From: Hyphomicrobiales bacterium
Lineage (GTDB): Bacteria > Pseudomonadota > Alphaproteobacteria > Rhizobiales > Rhizobiaceae
Direction: 5' to 3'
Length of the DNA: 64,000 bases
NCBI GenBank assembly: GCA_900465675.1
Contig: UBJR01000010.1
Location: 1 to 64,000, forward strand
Shown here: in pieces, positions 33,450 through 43,517 of the stretch
How positions within the stretch are numbered: the first letter of the stretch is position 1
Layout of the letters: each line of letters starts with the position of its first letter
Position numbers and translations under genes: made by a program
The notes under the pieces: model-generated
What the model was told of the DNA's origin: nothing
The model's database searches: none
Seen by the model: the letters and a program-made list of their open reading frames with translations, nothing else

Positions 33450-34283
33450 TTAGTAGGCGCTCAGGCCCGTTCCCTTGTAGACCTTGTCGAACTCGGCCTT
33501 GACGGTGTCGTTCTGATAGGCCGAAACCAGCGTCTTCACCCAATCGGCGTCCTTGTTGTCTTCCTTGACGGCGATGAAGTTGCGGTAGGGGTTGTCGGCG
33601 ATCGGCTCCTGGGCGATGCGCTCTTTCGGCGACAGACCACTCTTCAGTGCCCAGTCGGTGTTGACGACGGCGCCGTCGAGATCGTCGATCGAGCGGCCGA
33701 CGATGCCGGCGTCGAGTTCCTTGATCTCGAGCTTCTTCGGGTTCTCGGTGACATCGGCGAGGGTGGCGAGAATGCCGGTGCCGTCCTTGAGCTTGATCAG
33801 GCCCTCGTTCTGCAGCACGCGCAGCGCACGGCCTTCGTTCGACGGGTCGTTCGGCACGCCGATAATGGCGCCCTCGGGGATCTCGGCGACCGTCTTGTAC
33901 TTCTTGGTGTAGAGGCCGATCGGCCAGACGCCGGTATAGCCGACCCGAACGATATGGTAGCCGTGCGTCTTGATCTGGTTGTCGAGATAGGGCTGGTGCT
34001 GGAAGGCGTTGGCATCGACTTCGCCGCGCTCCAGTGCTTCGTTCGGCTGCGTATAGTCGTTGAAGGCGATGGTCTCGATCTTGAGACCCTTCTTGGCGGC
34101 TTCGGCGGTCACGACGCGCCAGACGTCTTCGTCCTCGCCGCTCATGATTCCGACCTTGATGGATTTATCGGCTGCGACCGAAGGAAGCGGCGCGGCAAAG
34201 GTTGCCAGCGCAACGGCCGAAACGGCGAGCGCTGCGAGGCTTGCGCGGCGCGTCAGGGCGAGCGTGGAGAAAGTCTTGTTCAT
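33450..34283 (-). CDS. metQ: methionine-binding periplasmic protein
   Basis: A 277-residue NlpA-family substrate-binding protein. An N-terminal signal (residues 1-37) contains a twin arginine (LTRRASLAALAV) and ends near PSVAA-DKS. There is no lipobox cysteine, so it is predicted to be soluble in the periplasm rather than a lipoprotein as in E. coli. The mature part has VGIMSGEDEDVWRVV, FNDYTQPNEALERGEVDANA and QHQPYLD, typical of MetQ. It is the first gene of the operon. I looked for a SAM-II riboswitch upstream (34284-34520) and did not see one. Confidence 0.9.
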   Translation of the reverse strand: MNKTFSTLALTRRASLAALAVSAVALATFAAPLPSVAADKSIKVGIMSGEDEDVWRVVTAEAAKKGLKIETIAFNDYTQPNEALERGEVDANAFQHQPYLDNQIKTHGYHIVRVGYTGVWPIGLYTKKYKTVAEIPEGAIIGVPNDPSNEGRALRVLQNEGLIKLKDGTGILATLADVTENPKKLEIKELDAGIVGRSIDDLDGAVVNTDWALKSGLSPKERIAQEPIADNPYRNFIAVKEDNKDADWVKTLVSAYQNDTVKAEFDKVYKGTGLSAY

Positions 34284-34520
34284 ATTATTGTCCCGTCTTG
34301 ATGATGAGAATTGATCTCTAAACAGCCAAAAGCATGTCAGATCGCGGGCGCGCCTTCGAAGCACGGGTGTCTCTTCTCGAATGCAGGCCAGAAAAACTCT
34401 TGCGAAAGCGGCGGGGCTTGCCGAATAAAATTCCACATTTTTTATAGAGTATATTGGTTGTGCGGAATGATGATCCGCCTTATTGCGGATTGCAGCAGTG
34501 AATGATCCAGGTACGATAAC

Positions 34521-35930
34521 GTGATGAACAGCGGTGGCGGTCTTTCCAAGGTCGTGGCAATTATTGGCGGGGGCGTATCCGGCGCCGGTGCCGCCTATCA
34601 TCTTGCACAAGCGCTTGCACCCGGGCAGGCCGATATCATCGTCTTCGAACCGCGCGAGGAGCTTGGCCGCGGGCTCGCCTACGACACGACGGATGCGGCG
34701 CACCGCATCAATGTGCCGGCCGCCCGCATGAGCCTGTTTCCCGACAGGCCGGAAGATTTTCTCGACTGGATCGCCGCCACCGATGGCGTTGCCGGCGATC
34801 CGCGGGCTGTTCGCTCCGATGGCAGCCTCTTTCCGAAGCGCAGCCTTTTCGGCGCCTATATTGCCGCCCGTGTGCAGCCGCTCGTTGACGAGGGCAGGAT
34901 CATCCACAGGCGCGCGTCGGTGACCGGTGTCGAGAAGACATCGGATAAGTGGGTTATTTCCGACAGTGCCGGTGCGGAGACCCGCGCCGACTATCTGGTG
35001 ATCGCCACGACGCATCCCGCACCGTCCGCACCCCGCGGGCTGCAGGCCGCACTCGCCGGTCATCCGCGATATGTTGCCGATCCGACGGCCGCAGGCGCGC
35101 TCGATGCGATCCGCCCTGATGACCGTGTGCTGATCGTCGGCAATGGTCTGACGGCGGCAGATATCGTCGCATCGCTTTCGCTTGCCGGTCACCACGGCGA
35201 GATCGTCTCCGCTTCCCGGCGCGGTCTGCGGTCGCGCGGCCATGCCGCAGTGGCGCAGGAGCCGTTCGGTGATTCCACGGCGCAACCCGCGAAGACCGCC
35301 TCGCAGCTTCTGAGGAATATTCGCCGGACGATTGCCGAGGCGGGCAGGGCGGGCATCAGCTGGCATTCCGTCATCGACGAGGTGCGCGGCCATGGACGGC
35401 AGATCTGGCAGGGGCTTGCGCTTGCCGAGCGGCAGCGCATCGTCCGGCATCTGCGTCCCTTCTGGGATGTGCATCGCTTCCGGATCGCTCCGCAGGTGGA
35501 GGAGGCGCTCGACCAGGCAATCGGCGAGGGGCGGCTTTCGGTGCTGGCCGCGTCGGTGCGCGATGCAGAACGTGATGGCGAGGAGATCGGCGTCACGCTG
35601 AGGCTTCGCAACGGCAGCACGCTGGCGAAGACCTTCGACGCCGTGGTGGTGACCACGGGGCCGGCGCATGGCGGCATCCTGCAGAGCCAGCTCTGGCTCA
35701 GCGAGCTGGCCGAGGCCGGCTGGCTGGAGCTCGATCCGACGGGGTTGGGCATTGCCTGCAACGATCGTTGCGAGGCGATCGGCCGGGCAGGCGACGCCGA
35801 ACCGTCGCTGCTGATCGGCGGGCCGCTGGCGCGTGGTACCTTCGGCGAACTGATGGGCCTGCCGCAGGTGACCGAGCATTCGGTCTTCGTCGCAGCCGAG
35901 TTGCAGCGCAAGCTGCTGCAGGCTGACTGA
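34521..35930 (+). CDS. FAD/NAD(P)-binding protein (putative oxidoreductase)
   Basis: A 469-residue flavoprotein-like protein. The N-terminal dinucleotide motif is VVAIIGGGVSGAGAAYHLAQ, followed by EPREELGRGLAYDT and INVPAARMSLFPD. A second Rossmann motif, VLIVGNGLTAADIVASL, lies near residue 210. This arrangement is that of the FAD-NAD(P)-binding family related to hydroxyacylglutathione-linked and HK97-like flavin proteins of unknown role. It starts GTG 34521 or ATG 34524, adjacent codons. It is divergent from metQ and may belong to a sulfur-related neighbourhood, but the substrate is unknown. Confidence 0.75.
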   Translation: MMNSGGGLSKVVAIIGGGVSGAGAAYHLAQALAPGQADIIVFEPREELGRGLAYDTTDAAHRINVPAARMSLFPDRPEDFLDWIAATDGVAGDPRAVRSDGSLFPKRSLFGAYIAARVQPLVDEGRIIHRRASVTGVEKTSDKWVISDSAGAETRADYLVIATTHPAPSAPRGLQAALAGHPRYVADPTAAGALDAIRPDDRVLIVGNGLTAADIVASLSLAGHHGEIVSASRRGLRSRGHAAVAQEPFGDSTAQPAKTASQLLRNIRRTIAEAGRAGISWHSVIDEVRGHGRQIWQGLALAERQRIVRHLRPFWDVHRFRIAPQVEEALDQAIGEGRLSVLAASVRDAERDGEEIGVTLRLRNGSTLAKTFDAVVVTTGPAHGGILQSQLWLSELAEAGWLELDPTGLGIACNDRCEAIGRAGDAEPSLLIGGPLARGTFGELMGLPQVTEHSVFVAAELQRKLLQAD

Positions 35931-36104
35931 CAGAGGCGCCTTTTCACACCGTTTTGGCGCTTGTTCGCCTGCGGCTCACTGCCATCCCGGACAAAGCTCA
36001 ACCTGAGGGATCGAATTTCCCTGCCGCTCTCCAGAATGGAATTCCATTCCTTTAGTGCACTAAATTTATAGAGAATATTTAGCGCAAGATTAAAGGAGAG
36101 AGAC

Positions 36105-36662
36105 ATGCCCCTTCGCCTCGTGGGAATCGCCGGCAGCTTCAGCCGCCCGTCCAAGACCTACGCGCTCGTCGACCATATCGCCGGTTTGGCGGCTGAAAGC
36201 TATGGTTTCTCGACGAAGGTCTACGACTTGCACGACGTCGGTCCGTCGCTTGGTTCGTCGCTGTGGCGTAAGGAGCTTGATGCGCAGGCTGCCGCCGTCA
36301 TTGACGATATCGTCAATGCCGACGTGCTGGTGGTCGGCTCGCCGACCTACAAGGGCTCCTATCCCGGCCATTTCAAGCATCTGATCGATCTGATCGAACC
36401 GCATGAGCTGCGCTCCAAGCCTGTGATCATCACCGCGACCGGTGGCGGTGACCGGCATGCGCTGATGGTCGAGCATCAGTTGCGCCCGCTGTTCGGTTTC
36501 TTCATGGCCCACACGCTGCCGACGGCCGTCTACGCCTCGGATCGTGATTTCACCGACTACAAGGTCTCGTCGGAACCGTTGTCCGGCCGGATCGGCGCCG
36601 TTGTCGATGAGCTGGCGGCCTTCTTCCCGGCCTCACGCCGCAACCTTCAAGCCGCGGAGTAA
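36105..36662 (+). CDS. NADPH-dependent FMN reductase (MsuE/SsuE-like)
   Basis: A 185-residue flavodoxin-fold protein with the phosphate-binding loop GIAGSFSRPSKTYALV and the VVGSPTYKGSYPGHFKHLID segment. It is similar to MsuE/SsuE FMN reductases that supply FMNH2 to two-component monooxygenases for sulfonate use. The GGAG ribosome site before ATG 36105 is strong. It heads a tight row of genes (36105-37781) with three tiny proteins and an RBBP9-type hydrolase. No partner monooxygenase is next to it, though an SfnB-like flavin enzyme is encoded at 45587. Confidence 0.82.
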   Translation: MPLRLVGIAGSFSRPSKTYALVDHIAGLAAESYGFSTKVYDLHDVGPSLGSSLWRKELDAQAAAVIDDIVNADVLVVGSPTYKGSYPGHFKHLIDLIEPHELRSKPVIITATGGGDRHALMVEHQLRPLFGFFMAHTLPTAVYASDRDFTDYKVSSEPLSGRIGAVVDELAAFFPASRRNLQAAE

Positions 36663-36667
36663 CGCTC

Positions 36668-36841
36668 ATGGGCGGCGCTGGCTTGGGTTTGCGGATGGCG
36701 GACGAGCTCTGGAACGTCTTCGATTTTTCCCGCCGCTACCGGCTTCCTGTCCGTGAGCAGAACCGCTTGCTGATGCTTTTCGGCCCGGTGGCCCGTGCCG
36801 AAGACCTGCTTGCCAATGCAAGACGCAACCAGTCGATCTGA
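36668..36841 (+). CDS. small hypothetical protein (57 residues)
   Basis: A 57-residue frame beginning five bases after the reductase gene. It reads ADELWNVFDFSRRYRLPVRE then QNRLLMLFGPVARAEDLLAN, an amphipathic, charged small protein with no membrane helix. ATG 36695 is an alternative giving 48 residues. Position in the row with compact spacing supports that it is real. No family is recognised. Confidence 0.5.
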   Translation: MGGAGLGLRMADELWNVFDFSRRYRLPVREQNRLLMLFGPVARAEDLLANARRNQSI

Positions 36842-36865
36842 CGATCTCATGAGGAGAACCGGGTT

Positions 36866-37021
36866 ATGAGGCTTGTATTCGAAATCCTGTCGATCCTGCG
36901 GCAGGCGCTCAGCCATCCGCAGCCGCTCGATGCGGCGCTGCTTTCCGAAGGCGATCGGGAGCCCAGCGCCCGCGACTATGAATTCTACTATTGGACCCCG
37001 GCGTCCGGGCCCTGGTATTGA
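36866..37021 (+). CDS. small hypothetical protein (51 residues)
   Basis: A 51-residue frame that starts at ATG 36866 with GGAG ten bases upstream and stops at 37021. It begins MRLVFEILSILRQALSH and ends with an aromatic tail, YEFYYWTPASGPWY. The aromatic C-terminus is unusual and coherent. The next gene's AGGAGG overlaps its stop codon. Function unknown. Confidence 0.5.
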   Translation: MRLVFEILSILRQALSHPQPLDAALLSEGDREPSARDYEFYYWTPASGPWY

Positions 37022-37031
37022 GGAGGCTGGC

Positions 37032-37172
37032 ATGGCCGTTTTCGACGACCGCCGCCCGGCGCCGCTTTCACCGTCCGGCCGGATCCTGCGCAGCAGCGCC
37101 GATCTAGCCGCACCGGCTGCCGCGGCGCTCTCCTTTGCTCTGCTTTTTGCCATCACCTTCGGCATTCTCTAG
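37032..37172 (+). CDS. small single-pass membrane protein (46 residues)
   Basis: A 46-residue frame with a perfect AGGAGG five bases before ATG 37032. The N-terminal half is soluble (MAVFDDRRPAPLSPSGR). The C-terminal half is one hydrophobic helix (AAAALSFALLFAITFGIL) that runs to the end. It looks like a small inner-membrane protein with its C-terminus in or across the membrane. It lies 12 bp before the hydrolase gene. No family recognised. Confidence 0.55.
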   Translation: MAVFDDRRPAPLSPSGRILRSSADLAAPAAAALSFALLFAITFGIL

Positions 37173-37184
37173 ATCGGAGACGAC

Positions 37185-37781
37185 ATGACGCCGGTACTTA
37201 TCGTTCCCGGACTTTTCGGATCGGAAGAGGCGCATTGGCAGAGCGCCTGGCTCAAGGATCACCCCGAGAGCCGTCTGGTTCAGCAGGAAGACTGGGATCA
37301 TCCGCGCGTCACCCCATGGCTGGAAGCTCTGGAAACGGAGCTGGAGCGGGCGGGCGAGGCCTTCATCGTCGCCCACAGCCTCGGTTGCCTGCTGGCAGCC
37401 CGTCTGGCCGGACGGCCGGCGGCCCGGCGCGTGAAGGGCGCGCTGCTGGTCGCCCCTTGCGATTTCAAGGTCACCGACAAGCTGCATCCCGGCCAGATCA
37501 GTTTCGGTACCATGCCGACGGAATGGCTGCCGTTTCCAAGCATGCTGGTCGGCAGCCTCAACGACCATTACATGTCGCTTGAGCGGCTGACGCTGTTCTC
37601 CAGGCTCTGGGGCAGCGATCTGCGCAATGCCGGGCTCGCCGGGCATATCAACGTCGCCAGCGGATACGGCCGCTGGCCGGGCGGCTACCGGCTGTTCGAA
37701 ACGCTGAAAACAAAGACGCGGCATCTCAGCAAAATCCCGCCGAAAAGGCATTCACTGGAGCGGGAAGTTCCTCTAGCGTAG
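37185..37781 (+). CDS. RBBP9/YdeN-family serine hydrolase
   Basis: A 198-residue alpha/beta hydrolase. The nucleophile serine is Ser65 in FIVAHSLGCLLAARLAG. The N-terminus VLIVPGLFGSEEAHWQSAW is the RBBP9/YdeN signature, and the histidine is in LAGHINVASGYGRWPGG. GGAG lies before ATG 37185. It is the last gene of the row that begins with the FMN reductase. The natural substrate is unknown in this family. Confidence 0.85.
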   Translation: MTPVLIVPGLFGSEEAHWQSAWLKDHPESRLVQQEDWDHPRVTPWLEALETELERAGEAFIVAHSLGCLLAARLAGRPAARRVKGALLVAPCDFKVTDKLHPGQISFGTMPTEWLPFPSMLVGSLNDHYMSLERLTLFSRLWGSDLRNAGLAGHINVASGYGRWPGGYRLFETLKTKTRHLSKIPPKRHSLEREVPLA

Positions 37782-37858
37782 CGGCGGACATTTCACCCGG
37801 TCAGGCATGAGGCATTCCCAGCCCCTGGCTGCCACCATCTTCATAAAGGTCCCATTCC

Positions 37859-38518
37859 ATGAGCCTGCGTATCAATGACGTCGCCCCGGATTTCACTGCT
37901 GACACCAGCCAGGGTCCGATCCAGTTTCATGACTGGATCGGAGGTGGCTGGGCGGTGCTGTTCTCGCATCCGAAGAACTTCACGCCTGTCTGCACCACTG
38001 AACTCGGCGCCATGGCCGGGCTCGAGGGCGAATTCCGCCAGCGCGGCGTCAAGATCATCGGCATCTCGGTCGATCCGGTCGAAAGCCACGCCAAGTGGAA
38101 GGGCGACATCAAGACGGCGACCGGCTTCGAGGTCGAGTATCCGCTGATCGGCGACAAGGATCTGAAGGTCGCCAAGCTCTACGACATGCTGCCGGCCGGC
38201 GCCGGCGAGAGCTCGGAAGGCCGTACGCCCGCGGATAACGCGACTGTGCGCTCGGTGTTCGTGATTGGCCCGGACAAGAAGATCAAGCTTGTTCTCACCT
38301 ATCCGATGACGACAGGTCGCAACTTCGCGGAAATACTGCGCGCCATCGATTCCATCCAGCTGACGGCCAAGCATCAGGTCGCGACGCCCGCCAACTGGCA
38401 GCAGGGCGACGACGTGATCATCACCGCCGCCGTTTCCAACGAGGATGCGATCGCGCGGTTTGGTTCGTTCGATACCGTGCTGCCGTATCTGCGCAAGACG
38501 AAGCAGCCTGCTGCTTGA
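37859..38518 (+). CDS. 1-Cys peroxiredoxin (Prx6 family)
   Basis: A 219-residue peroxiredoxin that reduces hydrogen peroxide and organic peroxides. The peroxidatic cysteine is Cys45 in NFTPVCTTE, and it is the only cysteine, which defines the 1-Cys mechanism. The long C-terminal extension (ATPANWQQGDDVIITAAVS) is the Prx6-type domain. It lies close to oxyR and katG, making a peroxide-defence neighbourhood, though it is transcribed toward oxyR and separated by the RIME-like repeat. Confidence 0.9.
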   Translation: MSLRINDVAPDFTADTSQGPIQFHDWIGGGWAVLFSHPKNFTPVCTTELGAMAGLEGEFRQRGVKIIGISVDPVESHAKWKGDIKTATGFEVEYPLIGDKDLKVAKLYDMLPAGAGESSEGRTPADNATVRSVFVIGPDKKIKLVLTYPMTTGRNFAEILRAIDSIQLTAKHQVATPANWQQGDDVIITAAVSNEDAIARFGSFDTVLPYLRKTKQPAA

Positions 38519-38548
38519 TGGGTGTCGCAGATGAGGCGCGCGCAGTGC

Positions 38549-38669
38549 TAGCGGCCCCCTCATCCGCCCTTCGAGCACCTTCTCCCCAGGGGGAGAAGGG
38601 AAAACAAGGGATGCCGCTCGCGCTGACATCCCCCTCTCCCGTTGGGGAGAGGGCAGGGTGAGGGGGCTC
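38549..38669. repeat. RIME-like palindromic intergenic repeat
   Basis: A 120-bp element between two convergent genes, built from two strong palindromes. CCTTCTCCCC (38578-38587) pairs with GGGGAGAAGG (38590-38599), and CCCTCTCCC (38632-38640) pairs with GGGAGAGGG (38645-38653). Outer arms CCCCCTCA near the left and TGAGGGGG near the right also match. This is the layout of Rhizobium-specific intergenic mosaic elements. It may also act as a bidirectional terminator for the peroxiredoxin gene and oxyR. Confidence 0.65.
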
Positions 38670-38701
38670 CGGGTATAACGTGTCCCAAGGAGGCGCCACC
38701 T

Positions 38702-39622
38702 TCACGTCTCGACGTGAAGGTGCTGCCTCTGCACGCCCCCCGCAGACCTCCTAATCACCTCACCGATCTCCATCAGTTGTCTGACCAGCGGTGTCGAGTT
38801 GCGCCAGATCATGCCGATGGTGCGTGATGGCCGGGGTGACTGGAAGTGGGCGATGGAGACCTGCGCCGAGCGGGTTTCGATTGGGACGGCCATTTCCGGG
38901 ATTAGCGTGACGCCGATGCCGGCGCCGACCATCTGGACCAGCGTGGAGAGCGAGCTGCCTTCCATGATTTCCCGCGGCCGCGCTGAGCCGATGCGGCAGA
39001 AGGACAGCGCCTGCTCGCGGAAGCAATGTCCTTCCTCGAGCAGCAGCAGACGCATTTCGCGCAGCATGTCGCGGTCGGGCACCGGGCGGCCTTCATCTTC
39101 CAGACGGCGGACGAGCACGAATTCCTCGTCGAAAAGTTTCAGTTCGGCCAGCGACGGTTCAGAGACCGGGAGGGCGACGATCGCCAGATCGAGATCGCCT
39201 CGTGACAACTCCTGCACGAGCTTTGCGGTCTGTGTCTCGCGCACGTCGATCTGAATCCCGTCGAATGTGGCGTTCAGATCGTTTATGATTGCCGGAAGCA
39301 GATAGGGCGCAACGGTCGGGATAATGCCGATCCTCAAACGCGCCAGAAACGGATCGCGCGATGCGCGGGCGAGATCGCCGAGCTCATCGACGGCACGTAA
39401 AATGTCATGAGCGCGGGAGGCGAACATCTGGCCGAAGGCGGTGAGCTTCACCTCGCGGGCGCTGCGTTCGAAGAGATCGTTTCCCAGTTCCTCTTCGAGC
39501 TCCTTGATCTGCATCGATAGCGCCGGCTGCGAGATGGCGCAGGCATCCGCGGCAAGGCGGAAACGGCCGTGGCGGGCGAGCGCCTCGAAATAGCGCAGCT
39601 GTTTCAATGTCAGGTTCTTCAT
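38702..39622 (-). CDS. oxyR: LysR-family peroxide regulator OxyR
   Basis: A 306-residue LysR-type regulator. The winged HTH covers residues 5-63 (FRLAADACAISQPALSMQIK). The redox pair is Cys200 and Cys209 in EEGHCFREQALSFC, at the positions of the OxyR disulfide. It is divergent from katG, the classic OxyR target arrangement in rhizobia and Agrobacterium. On oxidation it should activate katG and repress itself. Both promoters must lie in the 160-bp gap. Confidence 0.93.
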   Translation of the reverse strand: MKNLTLKQLRYFEALARHGRFRLAADACAISQPALSMQIKELEEELGNDLFERSAREVKLTAFGQMFASRAHDILRAVDELGDLARASRDPFLARLRIGIIPTVAPYLLPAIINDLNATFDGIQIDVRETQTAKLVQELSRGDLDLAIVALPVSEPSLAELKLFDEEFVLVRRLEDEGRPVPDRDMLREMRLLLLEEGHCFREQALSFCRIGSARPREIMEGSSLSTLVQMVGAGIGVTLIPEMAVPIETRSAQVSIAHFQSPRPSRTIGMIWRNSTPLVRQLMEIGEVIRRSAGGVQRQHLHVET

Positions 39623-39630
39623 AACTTTAT

Positions 39631-39685
39631 CTTATCGCGGCAATCAGTAAATCCAACTTAAATTTATCACACGCTTCCGATAAGA
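39631..39685. promoter_or_regulatory. candidate OxyR operator between oxyR and katG
   Basis: CTTATCG (39631-39637) and CGATAAG (39679-39685) are perfect inverted arms 41 bp apart, centred in the divergent promoter region. The spacing suits the extended footprint of an OxyR tetramer, but the internal ATAG/CTAT half-sites do not match the E. coli consensus well. Confidence 0.4.
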
Positions 39686-39782
39686 AGAGGGTAAGGGAGG
39701 AGGCGCCGAGGCGCTCAGCCGGCCAGAAGGCATGGCCCCTCCCTGTCGACGGCAGATCATCGAATAATTCAAGGAGAACGTC

Positions 39783-41975
<2,193 letters not shown>

Positions 41976-41988
41976 TCGATAGGATCCG

Positions 41989-42016
41989 TCTGGACGCGGT
42001 AGAGACCGCGTCCAGA
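41989..42016 (+). terminator. katG terminator hairpin
   Basis: TCTGGACGCGGT (41989-42000) and ACCGCGTCCAGA (42005-42016) form a perfect 12-bp stem with an AGAG loop, 13 bp after the katG stop. A short pyrimidine-rich tail follows (CTCTT after a few bases). Confidence 0.75.
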
Positions 42017-42459
42017 CATCTGGTGCTCTTATTCCACGAGTCGCCGGAATCTCGCGGGATTGTGCCTTGCACCCATTCGCGCTGACTAATTTACGCCTGG
42101 ATTAATCACATTTTTTGGACAGTGTGTTCCAGTTACGGGGATGGAAAATCTCCGGAACAGCCGTTAAAGATAGCGTCGTGATATATCGCGACTGGCCGAT
42201 TGCGCCGTGCGAGCGACGAGACGACCGTACGGCGAACGCACGGCCGTCGATCCTGACAACAATACGGATAACCCTCTCCATTTCATCCTCCGCGGCGCCA
42301 ATTCCTCCCAGGCGCATACGCGGCGATCCTGCTTTGATAATTCCTCCCAAGAAATTACAGCCGATACACACCATGACCACACCTTGCCCCGAGTTGTTTA
42401 AAACCCTCTTCGGCATCGCCTCCTATCCCGATACGCGGGAGACGGAGGAAAGCGACGTG
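42017..42459. other. intergenic region before the first Rrf2 gene
   Basis: About 440 bp without a supported gene. Open frames on both strands are present but have low-complexity, non-protein-like translations and no ribosome sites. Confidence 0.4.
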
Positions 42460-42876
42460 ATGCCGAGCCAAACTTTCAGGACGGCGCTGCGCATCGTTCT
42501 GGCTATTGCTTATAATCAGGCGCAGTCGCGCACGACGCCGCACCGCAAGATTTGCCGGATTGGCGGCATAGCCGAGCATGACGCCGATGCGATCCTCGGC
42601 CTTTTGAAGTTCGCAGATATTGTCCGCGGCGATGATGAAGGTTACCGGCTTGCCCGGTCGCCGCGCATGGTCTCGCTTGCCGAAATTTATGCCGCCGTCA
42701 CGCCGGCCCGCAAGCTGCCGAAGACAAGCTTCGATTATCTCTATGATGCTCTGATCGACAAGGCCCGCACGGCAGCCATTGCCGACCTCGATGGCATTGA
42801 CCTCTCTTCGACGCTCGCCGATCTGCTTGGGACCGGACAAGGGACGAGTTTTGAAGTGACCGACCGCGGCCACTAG
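42460..42876 (+). CDS. Rrf2-family transcriptional regulator, divergent
   Basis: A 138-residue protein. The N-terminal winged HTH (TFRTALRIVLAIAYNQA) and the wing EGYRLARSPRMVSLAEIYAAV are Rrf2-like. The sequence between them diverges from the family. It has one cysteine (KICRIGG), not the three-cysteine cluster of IscR, so an Fe-S cluster is unlikely. The open frame reaches 42115, but similarity begins at GTG 42457/ATG 42460, with GGAGG 8-11 bases upstream. It lies 67 bp before a second Rrf2 gene. Target genes are unknown. Confidence 0.65.
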   Translation: MPSQTFRTALRIVLAIAYNQAQSRTTPHRKICRIGGIAEHDADAILGLLKFADIVRGDDEGYRLARSPRMVSLAEIYAAVTPARKLPKTSFDYLYDALIDKARTAAIADLDGIDLSSTLADLLGTGQGTSFEVTDRGH

Positions 42877-42943
42877 CAACTGCAACTCGCCGATTCACAG
42901 CAATCGGCGATAGTGGTTCTAGATTTTTTGCTGTTTCGGCGGT

Positions 42944-43411
42944 ATGTCACAATTGATGAGTGACACACGGTTTCCGACAGCGCTGCAAATCGTAGTGACG
43001 GTCGCGGTCAACGAGGCTGCGGGCGTTCGCACGACGAGCCCGTTATTGGCCGTCAGTCTCGACACGAACCCCAGTTTTGTCAGAAAAATCGTCTCGACTC
43101 TGTCGAAATCCGGCATCCTCGTCTCCAGCGACGGGGTCAACGGCGGGATACGCCTTGCAAGGCCGGCACCTGACATCAAGCTTCTCGACATTCATGGCAG
43201 CGTGCTGCCGGAGCAGAAGGCCTGGTCGGCAAGGGGAGGCATTCCCTCGATCTGCTCGGTCACCCGCAATATCGGTGCTGTCTCGGATCAGCTGAGCGCG
43301 CAGGCCGACAGTGCGGTCGCAGGCGTGCTAAAAGGTGTTACCGTTCAGGACTGTGTTGAGCAGATTCGCGCACTCGACCGCAGCGATCTCAGCGCCGCAA
43401 CCCACTCCTAA
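42944..43411 (+). CDS. Rrf2-family transcriptional regulator
   Basis: A 155-residue Rrf2 protein. The HTH region is FPTALQIVVTVAVNEAAGVR with SLDTNPSFVRKIVSTLSKSG, and the wing is GVNGGIRLARPAPDIKLLDI. There are two well-spaced cysteines (PSICSVT and VQDCVEQ), not an IscR-like triplet. ATG 42956 is an alternative start. It and the previous gene share a similar N-terminus and may be an old duplication. A bidirectional terminator follows. The effector is unknown; nitric oxide, cysteine or redox sensing are known roles of the family. Confidence 0.8.
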   Translation: MSQLMSDTRFPTALQIVVTVAVNEAAGVRTTSPLLAVSLDTNPSFVRKIVSTLSKSGILVSSDGVNGGIRLARPAPDIKLLDIHGSVLPEQKAWSARGGIPSICSVTRNIGAVSDQLSAQADSAVAGVLKGVTVQDCVEQIRALDRSDLSAATHS

Positions 43412-43429
43412 AAACTCCAAATAAAAAAA

Positions 43430-43455
43430 GAAGCCCGGAGGGAAATCCGGGCTTC
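43430..43455. terminator. bidirectional terminator between Rrf2 gene and porin
   Basis: GAAGCCCGGA (43430-43439) and TCCGGGCTTC (43446-43455) form a perfect 10-bp stem with a six-base loop. On the minus strand it is followed by a seven-T run (the A-run at 43423-43429 on the plus strand), making a textbook intrinsic terminator for the porin. On the plus strand it can also stop the Rrf2 transcript. Confidence 0.85.
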
Positions 43456-43517
43456 TTCACTGTGATCGGAGGTCAACCAGATCACTTGACGTGCGTCTCT
43501 AACCGCACGTCAATTCA

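Noticed and set aside
34470..34486. Small palindrome GCGGA/TCCGC upstream of the FAD-binding protein gene
   Set aside because: Only a five-bp stem, likely by chance at this base composition.
34284..34520. Possible SAM-II riboswitch upstream of metQ
   Set aside because: The region was read on the metQ strand for the SAM-II core and nothing convincing was found.
33450..35879. Minus-strand open frame of 809 codons ending with metQ
   Set aside because: Only the last 277 codons (from 34283) are MetQ. The remainder is the reverse of the intact FAD/NAD(P)-binding gene and gives an arginine- and histidine-rich non-protein-like translation.
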